64,000 bases of DNA, taken from positions 62,001 to 126,000 of the forward strand of contig JBLZWL010000097.1 in the NCBI GenBank assembly GCA_049194865.1. Direction: 5' to 3'. The notes beneath the pieces were generated by a model that saw only the letters and a list, made by a program, of their open reading frames with translations, did no database searches and had not been told where the DNA came from. The translations under genes were made by a program, and so were the position numbers. Positions 1 to 9,548 of this stretch are shown here, piece after piece (position 1 is the first letter of the stretch; each line of letters opens with the position of its first letter). The DNA comes from Myxococcus terminator_A (GTDB lineage Bacteria > Myxococcota > Myxococcia > Myxococcales > Myxococcaceae).

Positions 1-209
1 ACGGCCGCGACACTCAGCGTGCTGTCTGGAGCGACCCTCGTCCTGACCGGTCCCGAGTGTGTCGAGAAGAGTTTTCCCGGCTTCTGGCGGCAGCTGTCCC
101 GCTCGGGAGCGCGTATTTCCGAGCAGCCGTAGGAAGCATCAGTGTCTCCCCCGTCGACTTATCGATCTTTTTTGTTGAAAGCGATCTGCCCCCTGTGAAA
201 TCTCCGCCC
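1..209. other. Upstream region of gltA
   Basis: No gene can be supported here. The short frames crossing it are extensions of the gltA frame or antisense shadows. The stretch around 161-190 is locally AT-rich (a run of T followed by a TTGAAA-like hexamer) and may carry the gltA promoter, but no clear -35/-10 pair is seen. No purine-rich ribosome binding site lies directly before the chosen gltA start. Confidence 0.4.
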
Positions 210-1511
<1,302 letters not shown>

Positions 1512-1546
1512 TCGGCGCGTCGTCACGCCTCACGGCCTGACATGAG

Positions 1547-1583
1547 AAGGGGCGAGGGACCGCGAGGTTCCCCGCCCCTTTCT
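1547..1583. terminator. Hairpin terminator between gltA and acyl-CoA ligase
   Basis: AAGGGGCG at 1547-1554 pairs with CGCCCCTT at 1573-1580, extended inward by GGGA/TCCC, and is followed by a short T/C-rich tail (TCTCTTT). It lies 36 bases after the gltA stop. Because the genes converge, it may serve both strands. Confidence 0.65.
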
Positions 1584-1645
1584 CTTTGCGGGCTCCGGAA
1601 GCCCCAGGCTCCAGAAGCCCCGAGGGCCGCCCGCACCGCCCTGCT

Positions 1646-3466
1646 TCAGCCCGTCTGGGCCGCGCCGTTGGCCTCGGCGTACATCGCCTCGATGAGCGCG
1701 GCGTGCTTCTGCTCCACGGCCTTGCGGCGGACCTTCAGGGTGGGCGTCAGGTCGCCCGCGTCCACGGTGAGGTCCTGCTCCAGGACGACGAAGCGCTTGA
1801 TCGTCTCGAAGCGGGAGAGCTTCGGGTTGATGTCCCGGTCCAACCCCTCCTGGAGGAGCTGGCGCAGGCGGGCGTCCTGGGAGAGCGTCTTGAGGTCCTC
1901 CGGCCAGCCCTTCTGCTGGGCCAGGGCGCGGCACTTCTCCACGTCCAGCGCCAGCAGGGCCACCAGGTAGTTGCGCCGCTCGCCCACCACCACCGCGTGG
2001 CCCACGCCGGGCAGGGATTTGATCAGCTCCTCGATGTTGCCGGGCGCCGTCTTCTTCCCGCCGGAGGTGACGATGATCTCCTTCTTGCGGCCGGTGATGT
2101 GGAGGTAGCCCTCGCCGTCGAGCTGGCCCACGTCCCCGGAGTGCAGCCACCCGCCCTCCAGCAGCTCCTCGGTGGCCCGCGGGTTCTTGTAGTAGCCCAT
2201 GCAGACGTTGCCGCCCTTGACGAGGATCTCCCCGTCCTCGGCGATGCGCACCTCCACGCCGATCAGCGGACGCCCCACCGTGCCCAGGTGGGCGGCTTCG
2301 CGCGTGTTCACCGTGCCGGGGCCCGCCACCTCCGTCATGCCCCACACCTCGTGGATGAACATGTCGATGGAGGCGAAGAACTCCAGCACGTCCCGGCCGA
2401 TGGGCGCCGCCGCCGTGGCGAAGAAGTCCACCCGCTCCATGCCGATGCGGGCCTTGAGCGGCTCGAACACCAGCCGCCGAGCCAGCTTGTACTGGGCGTC
2501 CAGCAGCACGGGGATGCGCTCGTGGCGCTGGGCGCGGGCATGCAGCTCCGAGGCGACGCCCCGGGCCCAGGAGACGATGCGGCGCTTCATGGGCGGCTGG
2601 GAGCGCAGCCCCTCCTCCGCCTTGGCCTTGAACTTCTCCCACACGCGGGGGACGCCGAAGAAGAACGTGGGCCGCACGTCCTTCAGGTTCGACGGCATCG
2701 CCTCCACCGAGTCCGCGAAGTACACCTGGATGCCCAGCATCAGCGGGCAGTGCAGGGAGATGACCTGCTCCGCGATGTGGGACAACGGCAGGTAGGAGAT
2801 GATGACGGAGTCCTGCTTGTGCTTGAAGTCCACCGCCAGGATGAGCTGCCGGGACGTCCAGGCGATGTTGTGGTGGCTGAGCATGACCCCCTTGGGGTGG
2901 CCCGTCGTCCCGGAGGTGTAGATGAGGGTGCCCAGCGCTTCCGGCTTCAGGGCGTTGACGCTGTCCCAGTAGGGCTTGTCGTCCACCCCCGTGCCCTTCT
3001 CCAGGACGTCCGCGTAGCGCAGGACGCCCTCTGGCAGCGGCGTGGACGGCGCGTCCAGGATGATGATGTGGCGCAGCTTGGGCAGCCGCTCGCGCAGGGC
3101 CAGGCCGGTGCGCAGGTGCTTCTCGTTCTCCACCACGAGGATGGTGGCCTCACAGTGGCCCAGGATGTACTCGAGCTGGTCCACCGCGCTGGTGGTGTAG
3201 AGACCTACCGGAACGCCCCCCAGCGCCATGGCGGCCAGGTCCGCGACGTGCCACTCCTCGCGGTTGAAGCTGATGATGCCCAGCGGCTGGCCCTCCCCGT
3301 ACCCGAGCGTCCTCAGGCCCAGGGCGAAGCGTTTGACCCGCTGGGCGTAGTCGAACCAGGAGGTAGGGACATAAGCGTGTCCCCGGCGCGTCCAGAGGGC
3401 CGGCCGATGTTCCTGCTGCGAGGCGCGGTCATGGAGGGCATGCACCATCGTCTTCGGGAGGTCCAT
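1646..3466 (-). CDS. Long-chain acyl-CoA synthetase (AMP-binding)
   Basis: ATP-dependent ligase of the ANL superfamily that activates long-chain fatty acids to acyl-CoA for beta-oxidation or lipid synthesis. The 606-residue size fits FadD15/FAA-type long-chain enzymes. The AMP-binding P-loop YTSGTTGHPKG lies at residues 183-193. The acyl-adenylate signature (VWGMTEVAGPG) and the C-terminal hinge GWLHSGDVGQLDGEGYLHITGRKKE also read clearly. The C-terminal Lys-bearing segment (TSGGKKTAPGNIE) is present. ATG at 3466 (MDLPKTMVHAL) was chosen because the 64 codons upstream to 3658 overlap the divergent zinc-ribbon gene and look unlike the family. The exact chain-length preference cannot be read from sequence. 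Terminates toward gltA with a shared hairpin. Confidence 0.92.
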   Translation of the reverse strand: MDLPKTMVHALHDRASQQEHRPALWTRRGHAYVPTSWFDYAQRVKRFALGLRTLGYGEGQPLGIISFNREEWHVADLAAMALGGVPVGLYTTSAVDQLEYILGHCEATILVVENEKHLRTGLALRERLPKLRHIIILDAPSTPLPEGVLRYADVLEKGTGVDDKPYWDSVNALKPEALGTLIYTSGTTGHPKGVMLSHHNIAWTSRQLILAVDFKHKQDSVIISYLPLSHIAEQVISLHCPLMLGIQVYFADSVEAMPSNLKDVRPTFFFGVPRVWEKFKAKAEEGLRSQPPMKRRIVSWARGVASELHARAQRHERIPVLLDAQYKLARRLVFEPLKARIGMERVDFFATAAAPIGRDVLEFFASIDMFIHEVWGMTEVAGPGTVNTREAAHLGTVGRPLIGVEVRIAEDGEILVKGGNVCMGYYKNPRATEELLEGGWLHSGDVGQLDGEGYLHITGRKKEIIVTSGGKKTAPGNIEELIKSLPGVGHAVVVGERRNYLVALLALDVEKCRALAQQKGWPEDLKTLSQDARLRQLLQEGLDRDINPKLSRFETIKRFVVLEQDLTVDAGDLTPTLKVRRKAVEQKHAALIEAMYAEANGAAQTG

Positions 3467-3562
3467 CCGACGAAGGTTAGCGGATGTAGGGGCGTTCCGA
3501 CCACGCCACCGGTTCGCGGACGTTGACAGCTGGTTGGATGGCTTTGTATGCCGCGCCCGACC

Positions 3563-3925
3563 ATGAGCATCGACTTCACGTGCCAGAAGTGCGAGGCAAG
3601 CTTCGAGCTTGACGTTCAAGACCTCATCGAGGGGACGGAGAAGATCGTCTGTCCCCACTGCGACGCGAAAGCGCCCGCGAATCTCTCGGAGGACTTCGTC
3701 GCCGCGCTCTCGGAGATGCGCGCGCAGATCGCCGTGCTCGACAAGAAGTTCGCCGTCTCCATGACGCTGGAGTCGGAGGACGTCACCGACACCATCGACG
3801 ACGAGGACGAAGACGAGGATGAGGAGTCCGAGGAGGACGACGAGGAGGACGACGACGAGGATGAAGACGAGGACGTCGAGGACGACGAGGACTACGACGA
3901 CGGCGACGAAGACGAGCGTCCCTGA
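3563..3925 (+). CDS. Small zinc-ribbon protein with acidic tail
   Basis: A 120-residue protein of unknown function. The N-terminus forms a compact zinc ribbon of the MJ0042 type: CQKC near residues 7-10 and CPHC near 31-34, two CxxC knuckles about 20 residues apart. A short helical linker follows (LSEMRAQIAVLDKKFAV). The last ~45 residues are almost pure Asp/Glu. The tail suggests a soluble protein that could bind basic partners or metal, but no function is assigned. ATG at 3563 (MSIDFTC) is preferred because it starts directly at the domain. An in-frame ATG at 3548, preceded by GGATGG, would add five residues. Divergent from the acyl-CoA ligase across about 96 bp, which must hold both promoters. 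Two hairpins follow the stop. Confidence 0.75.
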   Translation: MSIDFTCQKCEASFELDVQDLIEGTEKIVCPHCDAKAPANLSEDFVAALSEMRAQIAVLDKKFAVSMTLESEDVTDTIDDEDEDEDEESEEDDEEDDDEDEDEDVEDDEDYDDGDEDERP

Positions 3926-3945
3926 CGTCCGCCCCCTTGCCCTCC

Positions 3946-4010
3946 GGGCGACCGTTTCCCGTCGCCCAGGGCAACCGGGCTGAACCGCTACCCTCCCGAC
4001 AGGGTAGCGG
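3946..4010 (+). terminator. Two consecutive hairpins after the zinc-ribbon gene
   Basis: GGGCGAC (3946-3952) pairs with GTCGCCC (3961-3967). The next is CCGCTACCCT (3985-3994) with AGGGTAGCGG (4001-4010), a perfect 10-bp stem with a 6-base loop. They lie between the acidic-tail gene and the exported BFN gene, whose start is 18 bases further on. They could terminate the first gene or fold in the leader of the second. No strong T-tract follows (only GTAGTTT). Confidence 0.5.
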
Positions 4011-4027
4011 GTGCGTAGTTTCAGGGT

Positions 4028-4810
4028 GTGAGAACACCCAACCGCGCCACTTTCTTCTTCGCCCCCCTGTCGGCGCTGTTGCTGGCGCTAGGGGGGGTCC
4101 TGCTGCTCCCCGCCTTCAGCGCTCCGGGGGCCGTCGCGGCCACCCTCCCGGACGCCTCCGGGCAACCGTGCATCACCGAGCACGGAGGCGACCCCAAGGC
4201 CTGCAACGAGCTGGTGGAGCTCGAGGTGCAGGATGTCGTCCCGCTGGTGGAGGCCCAGACGCACGCCGTCGTGCTCACCACCAAGGACAAGCAGGTGGTC
4301 CTCCCCGTCTTCGTGGATGAGGCCTCCGCCGTCTCCATCGCCTTCCGGCTGGCGGAGCGCGAGCCGCCCCAGCCGCTCGCCCAGGACCTGCTGGACGACG
4401 TCGTCGACCAGCTCGGCGCCAAGGTGACCGAGGTCCGCATCGACGACCTGCGCGACAACGTCTACTCGGGGCGCGTCTTCCTGGAGCAGGGCGCGAAGAA
4501 GATGACGCTGGAGGCCCGCCCGTCGGACTCCATCGCCATGGCCCTCACCAGCCATGCCCGCATCCGCGTCACCCGAAAGGTCCTCACCCTGGCCGGCATC
4601 AGCCGCGAGGAGATCGAGTCGCTCCAGCAGGGCGGTCCCGGCGTCGGCGGCAGCGGCCCGGGCGGATTGATGGAAGAGCCGGAGGTGATGCCTCCGCCTG
4701 GGCTGCCTGCGCCCGGCCAGCCGCCCATCGAAATGGACACGGAGGCCCTTCCGCCCGGCCACCCGCCGCTCGGCGCGCCCCAGGGCACCGGAAAGAAAAT
4801 CGACCTCTAG
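4028..4810 (+). CDS. Exported bifunctional nuclease (BFN/DUF151) domain protein
   Basis: 260 residues starting at GTG 4028. The N-terminus has a basic start and a long hydrophobic stretch ending near AFSAPGAVA (about residues 10-37), read as a signal peptide or anchor. Residues ~65-185 form a BFN/DUF151 domain, with VVLPVFVDEASAVSIAF, a DLLDDVVDQLGAKV helix, VYSGRVFLEQG and the RPSDSIAMAL signature. Members of this family occur as stand-alone proteins in many bacteria, and a nuclease activity was reported for plant members; activity here is not shown. The C-terminal ~75 residues are Pro/Gly-rich and likely disordered. The unusual point is secretion of a fold that is usually cytoplasmic. Ends in a good intrinsic terminator. 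Monocistronic. Confidence 0.85.
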   Translation: MRTPNRATFFFAPLSALLLALGGVLLLPAFSAPGAVAATLPDASGQPCITEHGGDPKACNELVELEVQDVVPLVEAQTHAVVLTTKDKQVVLPVFVDEASAVSIAFRLAEREPPQPLAQDLLDDVVDQLGAKVTEVRIDDLRDNVYSGRVFLEQGAKKMTLEARPSDSIAMALTSHARIRVTRKVLTLAGISREEIESLQQGGPGVGGSGPGGLMEEPEVMPPPGLPAPGQPPIEMDTEALPPGHPPLGAPQGTGKKIDL

Positions 4811-4840
4811 TCCGGGACGAGCAGGCTTGGCGACAGGTGC

Positions 4841-4882
4841 GAGAAAGCCCGGCCCCCCCTCCCAGGGAAGCCGGGCTTTCTC
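4841..4882 (+). terminator. Intrinsic terminator after the BFN gene
   Basis: A perfect 13-bp inverted repeat: GAGAAAGCCCGGC (4841-4853) and GCCGGGCTTTCTC (4870-4882), with a 16-base loop, 30 bases after the stop codon. The right arm ends in a pyrimidine-rich run. A clear terminator by this genome's standards. Confidence 0.8.
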
Positions 4883-4939
4883 TCTCGAACAGCGAGCACC
4901 TGAAAAACACTGGCATGGGGCCCACCCGGGGGTCGGCAC

Positions 4940-4974
4940 CGCGCCTGGGGCAAAGAGTTAGTCTCCCAGGCGCG
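4940..4974. promoter_or_regulatory. 10-bp inverted repeat upstream of pyk
   Basis: CGCGCCTGGG (4940-4949) and CCCAGGCGCG (4965-4974) are perfect complements around a 15-base AT-richer loop. The element lies 45-79 bases before the pyk start and after the previous terminator, so it is either an operator for a dimeric regulator or a leader hairpin of the pyk mRNA. Which of these cannot be told from sequence. Confidence 0.45.
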
Positions 4975-5018
4975 AGGCTGTCAAGCCGCGCACCCTGGCG
5001 CCTAGGATGCGCGCGCAT

Positions 5019-6419
5019 ATGCGCAAGGCGAAGATCATCTGCACCCTGGGGCCCGCATCGAGCACGCAGGAGGCCATCGAAGGCCTCATCCGCGCGGGGA
5101 TGAACGTGGCGCGGTTGAACTTCTCGCACGGTACGCACGACGAGCACCGTCAGCGAGTGGCCCTCATCCGCAAGGCGTCCAAGCGACTGAAGCTGCCCGT
5201 GGCCATCCTCCAGGATGTCCAGGGCCCCAAGATTCGCCTCGGAAAGTTCGAGGGTGGACAGCTCCTGGTGACGCAGGGCCAGCGCGTGACGGTGACGACG
5301 CGCGCCGTCATGGGCCAGGGCTCCATCATCCCCACCCCCATCAAGTCGCTGACGAAGGACGTGTCGCCCGGAGAGGCCATCCTCCTGGACGACGGCCGGG
5401 TGCGGCTGCGCGTGCGCAAGGTCACGGGCCAGGACGTCCTCTGCGAGGTGGAGATCGGGGGCCTGCTCAAGGACCACAAGGGGCTGAACCTGCCGGGCTC
5501 GCCCATGTCCGTGCCCACGATCACCCCCAAGGACGAAGTGGACCTGGCGTTCGGCCAGGACGTGGGCGTGGACTACGTGGCGCTCTCCTTCGTGCGCACG
5601 GCGGACGACATCCACCGCGCCCGCAAGCACGTGGCGAAGAACAAGACGCCGCTCATCGCCAAGATTGAGAAGCCCCAGGCCGTGGACCAGCTCGACGCGA
5701 TTGCGCGGGCGTCCGACGGCATCATGGTGGCCCGGGGCGATTTGGGCGTGGAGATGCCGCTGGAGCAGCTCCCCGCCATCCAGAAGCGGATGGTGCGGGT
5801 GGTGAACCAGATGGGCGGCCTGGTCATCGTCGCCACGGAGATGCTGGAGAGCATGGTCAACAACCCGCGCCCCACCCGCGCAGAGGTGTCCGACGTGGCC
5901 AATGCGATTCTGGACGGCGCGGACGCGGTGATGCTGTCGGGCGAGACGGCCGCGGGGCGCTACCCCATCGAGGCGGCGTCCACCATGGCCCGCATCGTCG
6001 AGGAGACAGAGCGCGGCGTGGTGCGACACCAGCACCACTCCCCCTTCGAGCGCTCGGAGGATCTGGGCACGGGCGTCGCGGCGGCGGCGGTGGCGGCGGC
6101 CACCCAGCTCAACATCCAGACGATCGTCGCGTACACGGAGAGCGGCCACACCGCGCGCCTCATCTCCGAGTTCCGCCCCCACGCGCGCATCATCGCCCTC
6201 ACGCCGAACGAGGCCGCGGTGAACCGCATGGCGCTGTACTGGGGCGTGACGGGGCTCCAGGTGCCTCGCGTGAGGTCCACGGACTCCATGCTGCGGCAGG
6301 TGCGCAAGCTGTGCCTGCGCGAGGGCATCTGCCAGGTGGGAACGCCCGTCGTCGTCGTGGCCGGCGTGCCACTCAACGTGCCGGGCAACACCAATCTGAT
6401 GAGCATCCACCGCGTGTGA
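5019..6419 (+). CDS. pyk: Pyruvate kinase
   Basis: Transfers phosphate from phosphoenolpyruvate to ADP, the last step of glycolysis. 466 residues, typical for bacterial enzymes with an A/B/C domain layout. Visible signatures are KIICTLGPASS at the N-terminus, MNVARLNFSHG (substrate and K+/Mg2+ region), the active-site signature IAKIEKPQAVDQLDAI with Lys215 and Glu217, and GIMVARGDLGVEMP with Asp241. The MLESMVNNPRPTRAEVSDVANAI helix follows. The C-terminal effector domain (VAYTESGHTARLISEFRP) is complete, ending NTNLMSIHRV. ATG at 5019 (MRKAKIICT) is preferred over the ATG four codons upstream because family members begin there. It has its own upstream region with an inverted repeat and converges with the unknown gene ending at 6439. 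Confidence 0.96.
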   Translation: MRKAKIICTLGPASSTQEAIEGLIRAGMNVARLNFSHGTHDEHRQRVALIRKASKRLKLPVAILQDVQGPKIRLGKFEGGQLLVTQGQRVTVTTRAVMGQGSIIPTPIKSLTKDVSPGEAILLDDGRVRLRVRKVTGQDVLCEVEIGGLLKDHKGLNLPGSPMSVPTITPKDEVDLAFGQDVGVDYVALSFVRTADDIHRARKHVAKNKTPLIAKIEKPQAVDQLDAIARASDGIMVARGDLGVEMPLEQLPAIQKRMVRVVNQMGGLVIVATEMLESMVNNPRPTRAEVSDVANAILDGADAVMLSGETAAGRYPIEAASTMARIVEETERGVVRHQHHSPFERSEDLGTGVAAAAVAAATQLNIQTIVAYTESGHTARLISEFRPHARIIALTPNEAAVNRMALYWGVTGLQVPRVRSTDSMLRQVRKLCLREGICQVGTPVVVVAGVPLNVPGNTNLMSIHRV

Positions 6420-6438
6420 GCGCGGTGGACGGCGTCAC

Positions 6439-7104
6439 TCAGAGCACCTTCTGCTCGAAGTCGTAGATCTTCTCGACGGCGAGCTGACGGTAGCGCTCCA
6501 TGTTGAGGGCGCGGCGGGCGCACTCCCACACCAGCTCGTTGGAGGTGCGCTCCGGCTCCTTCTTCTTGCGGCGCTTCACCTCGGCCTTGATGGACTTCAC
6601 CGCGGCGCGCGGGTGGTAGCAGAAGGCGGAGGAGAACAGGAGATGTCCACCGAAGGGGATGAGGCGGGCCTCCAGGATGTCGCCCGTCTCCAGCCCGGCG
6701 ATGTGGCGCCGCTCCGTCACGTCGAAGTCCTTGCCCGAGTACAAGTCGCGCAGGCGCACCAGCCCCTTGCCCAGCTTGCGGACCTCGAAGAGGCCGTGGA
6801 CCGTCTCCGTGAAGCTGCGGAAGGCGTTGGCCTCCTCGGGCGGGGTGTTCGCCAGGCGCTGCTCGTAGAACTCCACGGCCGGCGTCTTGCCCGTGCTCGG
6901 CGAGACGCGGTCATAGAGGAAGTAGTCGAGGAACGACGCCATGCGCAGCTCGAAGAGCTTGTCGTCCTCGAAGACCTCGCCCGTCAGGCGGAAGTACTCC
7001 GCCTTGGCTTCGAGCAGGTCCGCCTTCCGCGACTCCACGCTGCCGAAGGCGATGAGCTGGTCCAGGTACGGCTGGTAGGAGAGCGGTGACAGCGGGGAGT
7101 CCAT
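6439..7104 (-). CDS. Conserved protein of unknown function, end of the pyr cluster
   Basis: I do not recognise a named family. The 221-residue product has no signal peptide or membrane segment. It starts with a helical section rich in charged residues (ESRKADLLEAKAEYF) and continues with a mixed alpha/beta core (VRLRDLYSGKDFDVTERRHIAG, LETGDILEARLIPFGGHLLF). It ends with a basic patch (KAEVKRRKKKEPER) and a C-terminal helix. The LETGDILEARLIPF section resembles the short beta-barrel region of SEC-C-linked or plasmid-associated conserved proteins, but this is impression only. Its start lies 15 bases after the carA stop, so it is probably co-transcribed with pyrB-pyrC-carA. Whether it acts in pyrimidine metabolism is unknown. 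Confidence 0.8.
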   Translation of the reverse strand: MDSPLSPLSYQPYLDQLIAFGSVESRKADLLEAKAEYFRLTGEVFEDDKLFELRMASFLDYFLYDRVSPSTGKTPAVEFYEQRLANTPPEEANAFRSFTETVHGLFEVRKLGKGLVRLRDLYSGKDFDVTERRHIAGLETGDILEARLIPFGGHLLFSSAFCYHPRAAVKSIKAEVKRRKKKEPERTSNELVWECARRALNMERYRQLAVEKIYDFEQKVL

Positions 7105-7119
7105 AGAGGGTCGGTCATC

Positions 7120-8244
7120 CTACCCCGCCATCAGCTTCGCGAAGCGGCCGAAGAGATAGCGTGCGTCATGCGGGCCGGGAGAGGCCTCGGGGTGGTACTG
7201 CACGCTGAAGGCCCGAGCGTCGGGGACGGCCAGGCCCTCCACCGTGCCGTCGTTGAGGTTGATGTGCGTGACGACGGCCTTGCCCTTGAGGCTGGCGTCG
7301 TCCACGGCGAAGCCGTGGTTCTGCGCGGTGATCTCCACCTTGCCCGTCGTCAGGTCCTTCACGGGCTGGTTGCCTCCGCGGTGGCCGAACTTCATCTTGT
7401 ACGTCCGGCCGCCCAGCGCCAGGGCCATGATTTGATGCCCCAGGCAGATGCCGAACACCGGCACCTTGCCCAGGAGCGCCGCCACGGTGCGGTCCGCGCC
7501 CTTCACCGCCGCCGGGTCTCCGGGGCCGTTGGCCAGGAAGACGCCGTGGGGCTTGCGGGCGAGGACCTCGTCCGCCGTGGTGTTGGCTGGGACGACCGTC
7601 ACGCGGCAGCCCACGTCGACCAGGAAGTGGAGCATCGACTTCTTGAGGCCGTAGTCGTAGGCGACCACGTCGAAGCGCGGCTCACCCTGGGGGTGGGCCT
7701 CGCCAATGCCGGTGAAGACGTCCGGCGAGGGCGCGGTGAAGGTGTACGGCGTCTTCACCGACACGCCGCTGGCCAGGTCCAGGCCCTCCATGCCGTGGGC
7801 GGTGCGAGCGCGCTCCGACAGCGCGGCCGGAGACAGGCCCTCGCTGGAGATGACGCCCATCTGCGCGCCGTGGGTGCGCAGGTGGCGCACCAGGCGGCGG
7901 GTGTCCAGGCCTTCGATGCCGGCGACGTTGTGACGCTTGAGGTACCCATCCAGCGACTCACGCGAGCGCCAGTTGGACGGCTGGCTCGCGAGGGCGCGCA
8001 CCACCATGCCCACCGCGTGCGGCTTGCCGGCCTCTTCGTCCTCCGGCGTCACGCCGACGTTGCCCATCTCCGGGTACGTCATGGTGAGGATCTGCCCGAC
8101 GTACGAGGGGTCCGTGAGGATCTCCTGGTAGCCGTACATGGACGTGTTGAAGACCACCTCACCCACCGTCTCGCCGACCGAGCCAAAGGCACGGCCCTCG
8201 AAGGTGGTGCCATCCGCCAGGGCGAGCACTGCCCGCTTCGTCAT
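7120..8244 (-). CDS. carA: Carbamoyl-phosphate synthase small subunit
   Basis: Glutamine amidotransferase subunit that hydrolyses glutamine and feeds ammonia to CarB for carbamoyl phosphate, used for pyrimidines and arginine. 374 residues, normal length. N-terminal CPSase domain (LADGTTFEGRAFGS, VVFNTSMYGYQEILTDPSY), then a class I GATase domain with nucleophile Cys267 in FGICLGHQIMALALGG and the His/Glu pair in QYHPEASPGPHD. The ATG at 8244 overlaps the pyrC stop by one base (TAATG), showing translational coupling. The frame is open further upstream to 8385, but that part overlaps pyrC and lacks family similarity. carB is not in this window. Followed after 15 bases by the unknown gene. Confidence 0.96.
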   Translation of the reverse strand: MTKRAVLALADGTTFEGRAFGSVGETVGEVVFNTSMYGYQEILTDPSYVGQILTMTYPEMGNVGVTPEDEEAGKPHAVGMVVRALASQPSNWRSRESLDGYLKRHNVAGIEGLDTRRLVRHLRTHGAQMGVISSEGLSPAALSERARTAHGMEGLDLASGVSVKTPYTFTAPSPDVFTGIGEAHPQGEPRFDVVAYDYGLKKSMLHFLVDVGCRVTVVPANTTADEVLARKPHGVFLANGPGDPAAVKGADRTVAALLGKVPVFGICLGHQIMALALGGRTYKMKFGHRGGNQPVKDLTTGKVEITAQNHGFAVDDASLKGKAVVTHINLNDGTVEGLAVPDARAFSVQYHPEASPGPHDARYLFGRFAKLMAG

Positions 8245-9548
8245 TACCGTGACTCCTTCACCTGGCCGTCGGAGAACACCTTCCGGCCAGAAACCCAGGT
8301 CTGCACCACGCGGCCCTTCTGCTTCCGGCCATGGAAAGGCGTATTCCGGCTGCGGGAATAGAACCGGTGGGCATCCACCGTCCACTCCTCCAAGGGGTCC
8401 ACCACGGTGATGTCCGCCGGAGCCCCGGGCGCCAGGTGACCGCCCGGCAGGCCGAACGCCTTCGCCGGCCCGTGCGTCAGCAGCTCCACCGCCCGCTTCG
8501 CGCCCAAGAGCCCCGAGTGCACCAGCTCCAGCGTCAGCCCCAGGGCCGTCTCCAGCCCGATGATGCCGTTGATGCCCTTGTCGAACTCCACCTGCTTGTC
8601 CAGCACGCCGTGGGGCGCGTGGTCCGTGGCGATGGCGTCCACCGTGCCATCCACCAGCGCCTCGCGCAGCGCCTCCACGTCCCGGTCCGCGCGCAGGGGC
8701 GGCGCCATCTTCGCGTGGGTGTCGTAGTCCCCCACCGCCCGGTCATCCAGGATGACGTGGTGGGGCGTGGCCTCGGCCGTGACGAGCAGGCCCCGGCGCT
8801 TCGCCTCGCGGATGAGGCGCACGCTGCCCTCACACGACACGTGGGCGATGTGCAGCCGGCCCTTCGTCTCCTCGAGCAGCACCAGGTCTCGCGCCACCAT
8901 GGCCACCTCCGCCGAGGCGGGGATGCCGCGCAGGCCCAGGCGCGTGGAGGTGGTGCCCTCGTGCATGGCGCCCCCGGCGGACAGCGTCAGGTCCTCCTCG
9001 TGGACCATGACGGGCACGCCGAAGAGCGTGGCGTACTGGAGCGCGCGCCGCATCAGCGCCGCGTTCATCACCGGGCGGCCGTCGTCGGTGATGGCGACGC
9101 AGCCGGAGGACACCAGCTCGCCCGTCTCCGCCAGCTCCTCGCCCTTGAGGCCCTTCGTAATCGCGCCCGCGGGGTACACGTGGCACAGGCCGGCGGCGCG
9201 AGCGCGCGACAGCACCAGCTCCGTGACGAGCCCGCTGTCGTTGACGACCTTGGTGTTGGGCATGGCGACGACGGCGGTGAAGCCTCCCGCCACGGCGGCG
9301 CGGCAGCCCGTGAGGACGGTCTCCTTCCCCTCCTCGCCCGGCTCGCGCAGGTGGACGTGCAGGTCGATGAAGCCCGGCAGGACCCAGCGCCCTTCGGCCT
9401 CGACCACCTCCGCGCCTTGGGGCACGGGGAGCGGCGCGTCGGAGACCTCCGCCACCTTGCCGTCGCGCACCAGGACGTCGCGGACCCCATCGACTCCGTT
9501 GCGCGGGTCGATGACGCGCCCTCTCCGGAAAAGCACCGTGGAGCTCAT
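8244..9548 (-). CDS. pyrC: Dihydroorotase (class I)
   Basis: Zinc amidohydrolase that cyclises carbamoyl aspartate to dihydroorotate, step three of pyrimidine synthesis. 434 residues, the size of the longer class I enzymes. The metal-binding DLHVHLREPG has His64 and His66. TAEATPHH and the catalytic-Asp signature ATDHAPHG are also present, so it looks active and not a non-catalytic pseudo-DHO subunit. ATG at 9548 overlaps the pyrB stop as ATGA. Upstream codons of the open frame lie inside pyrB and are not coding here. The middle gene of the tight pyrB-pyrC-carA unit. Confidence 0.96.
   Translation of the reverse strand: MSSTVLFRRGRVIDPRNGVDGVRDVLVRDGKVAEVSDAPLPVPQGAEVVEAEGRWVLPGFIDLHVHLREPGEEGKETVLTGCRAAVAGGFTAVVAMPNTKVVNDSGLVTELVLSRARAAGLCHVYPAGAITKGLKGEELAETGELVSSGCVAITDDGRPVMNAALMRRALQYATLFGVPVMVHEEDLTLSAGGAMHEGTTSTRLGLRGIPASAEVAMVARDLVLLEETKGRLHIAHVSCEGSVRLIREAKRRGLLVTAEATPHHVILDDRAVGDYDTHAKMAPPLRADRDVEALREALVDGTVDAIATDHAPHGVLDKQVEFDKGINGIIGLETALGLTLELVHSGLLGAKRAVELLTHGPAKAFGLPGGHLAPGAPADITVVDPLEEWTVDAHRFYSRSRNTPFHGRKQKGRVVQTWVSGRKVFSDGQVKESR

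Noticed and set aside
3523..3551. TTGACA hexamer as promoter of the zinc-ribbon gene
   Set aside because: The -35 hexamer is perfect, but the matching -10 (TGTATG or GTATGC) is poor and overlaps an alternative start codon.
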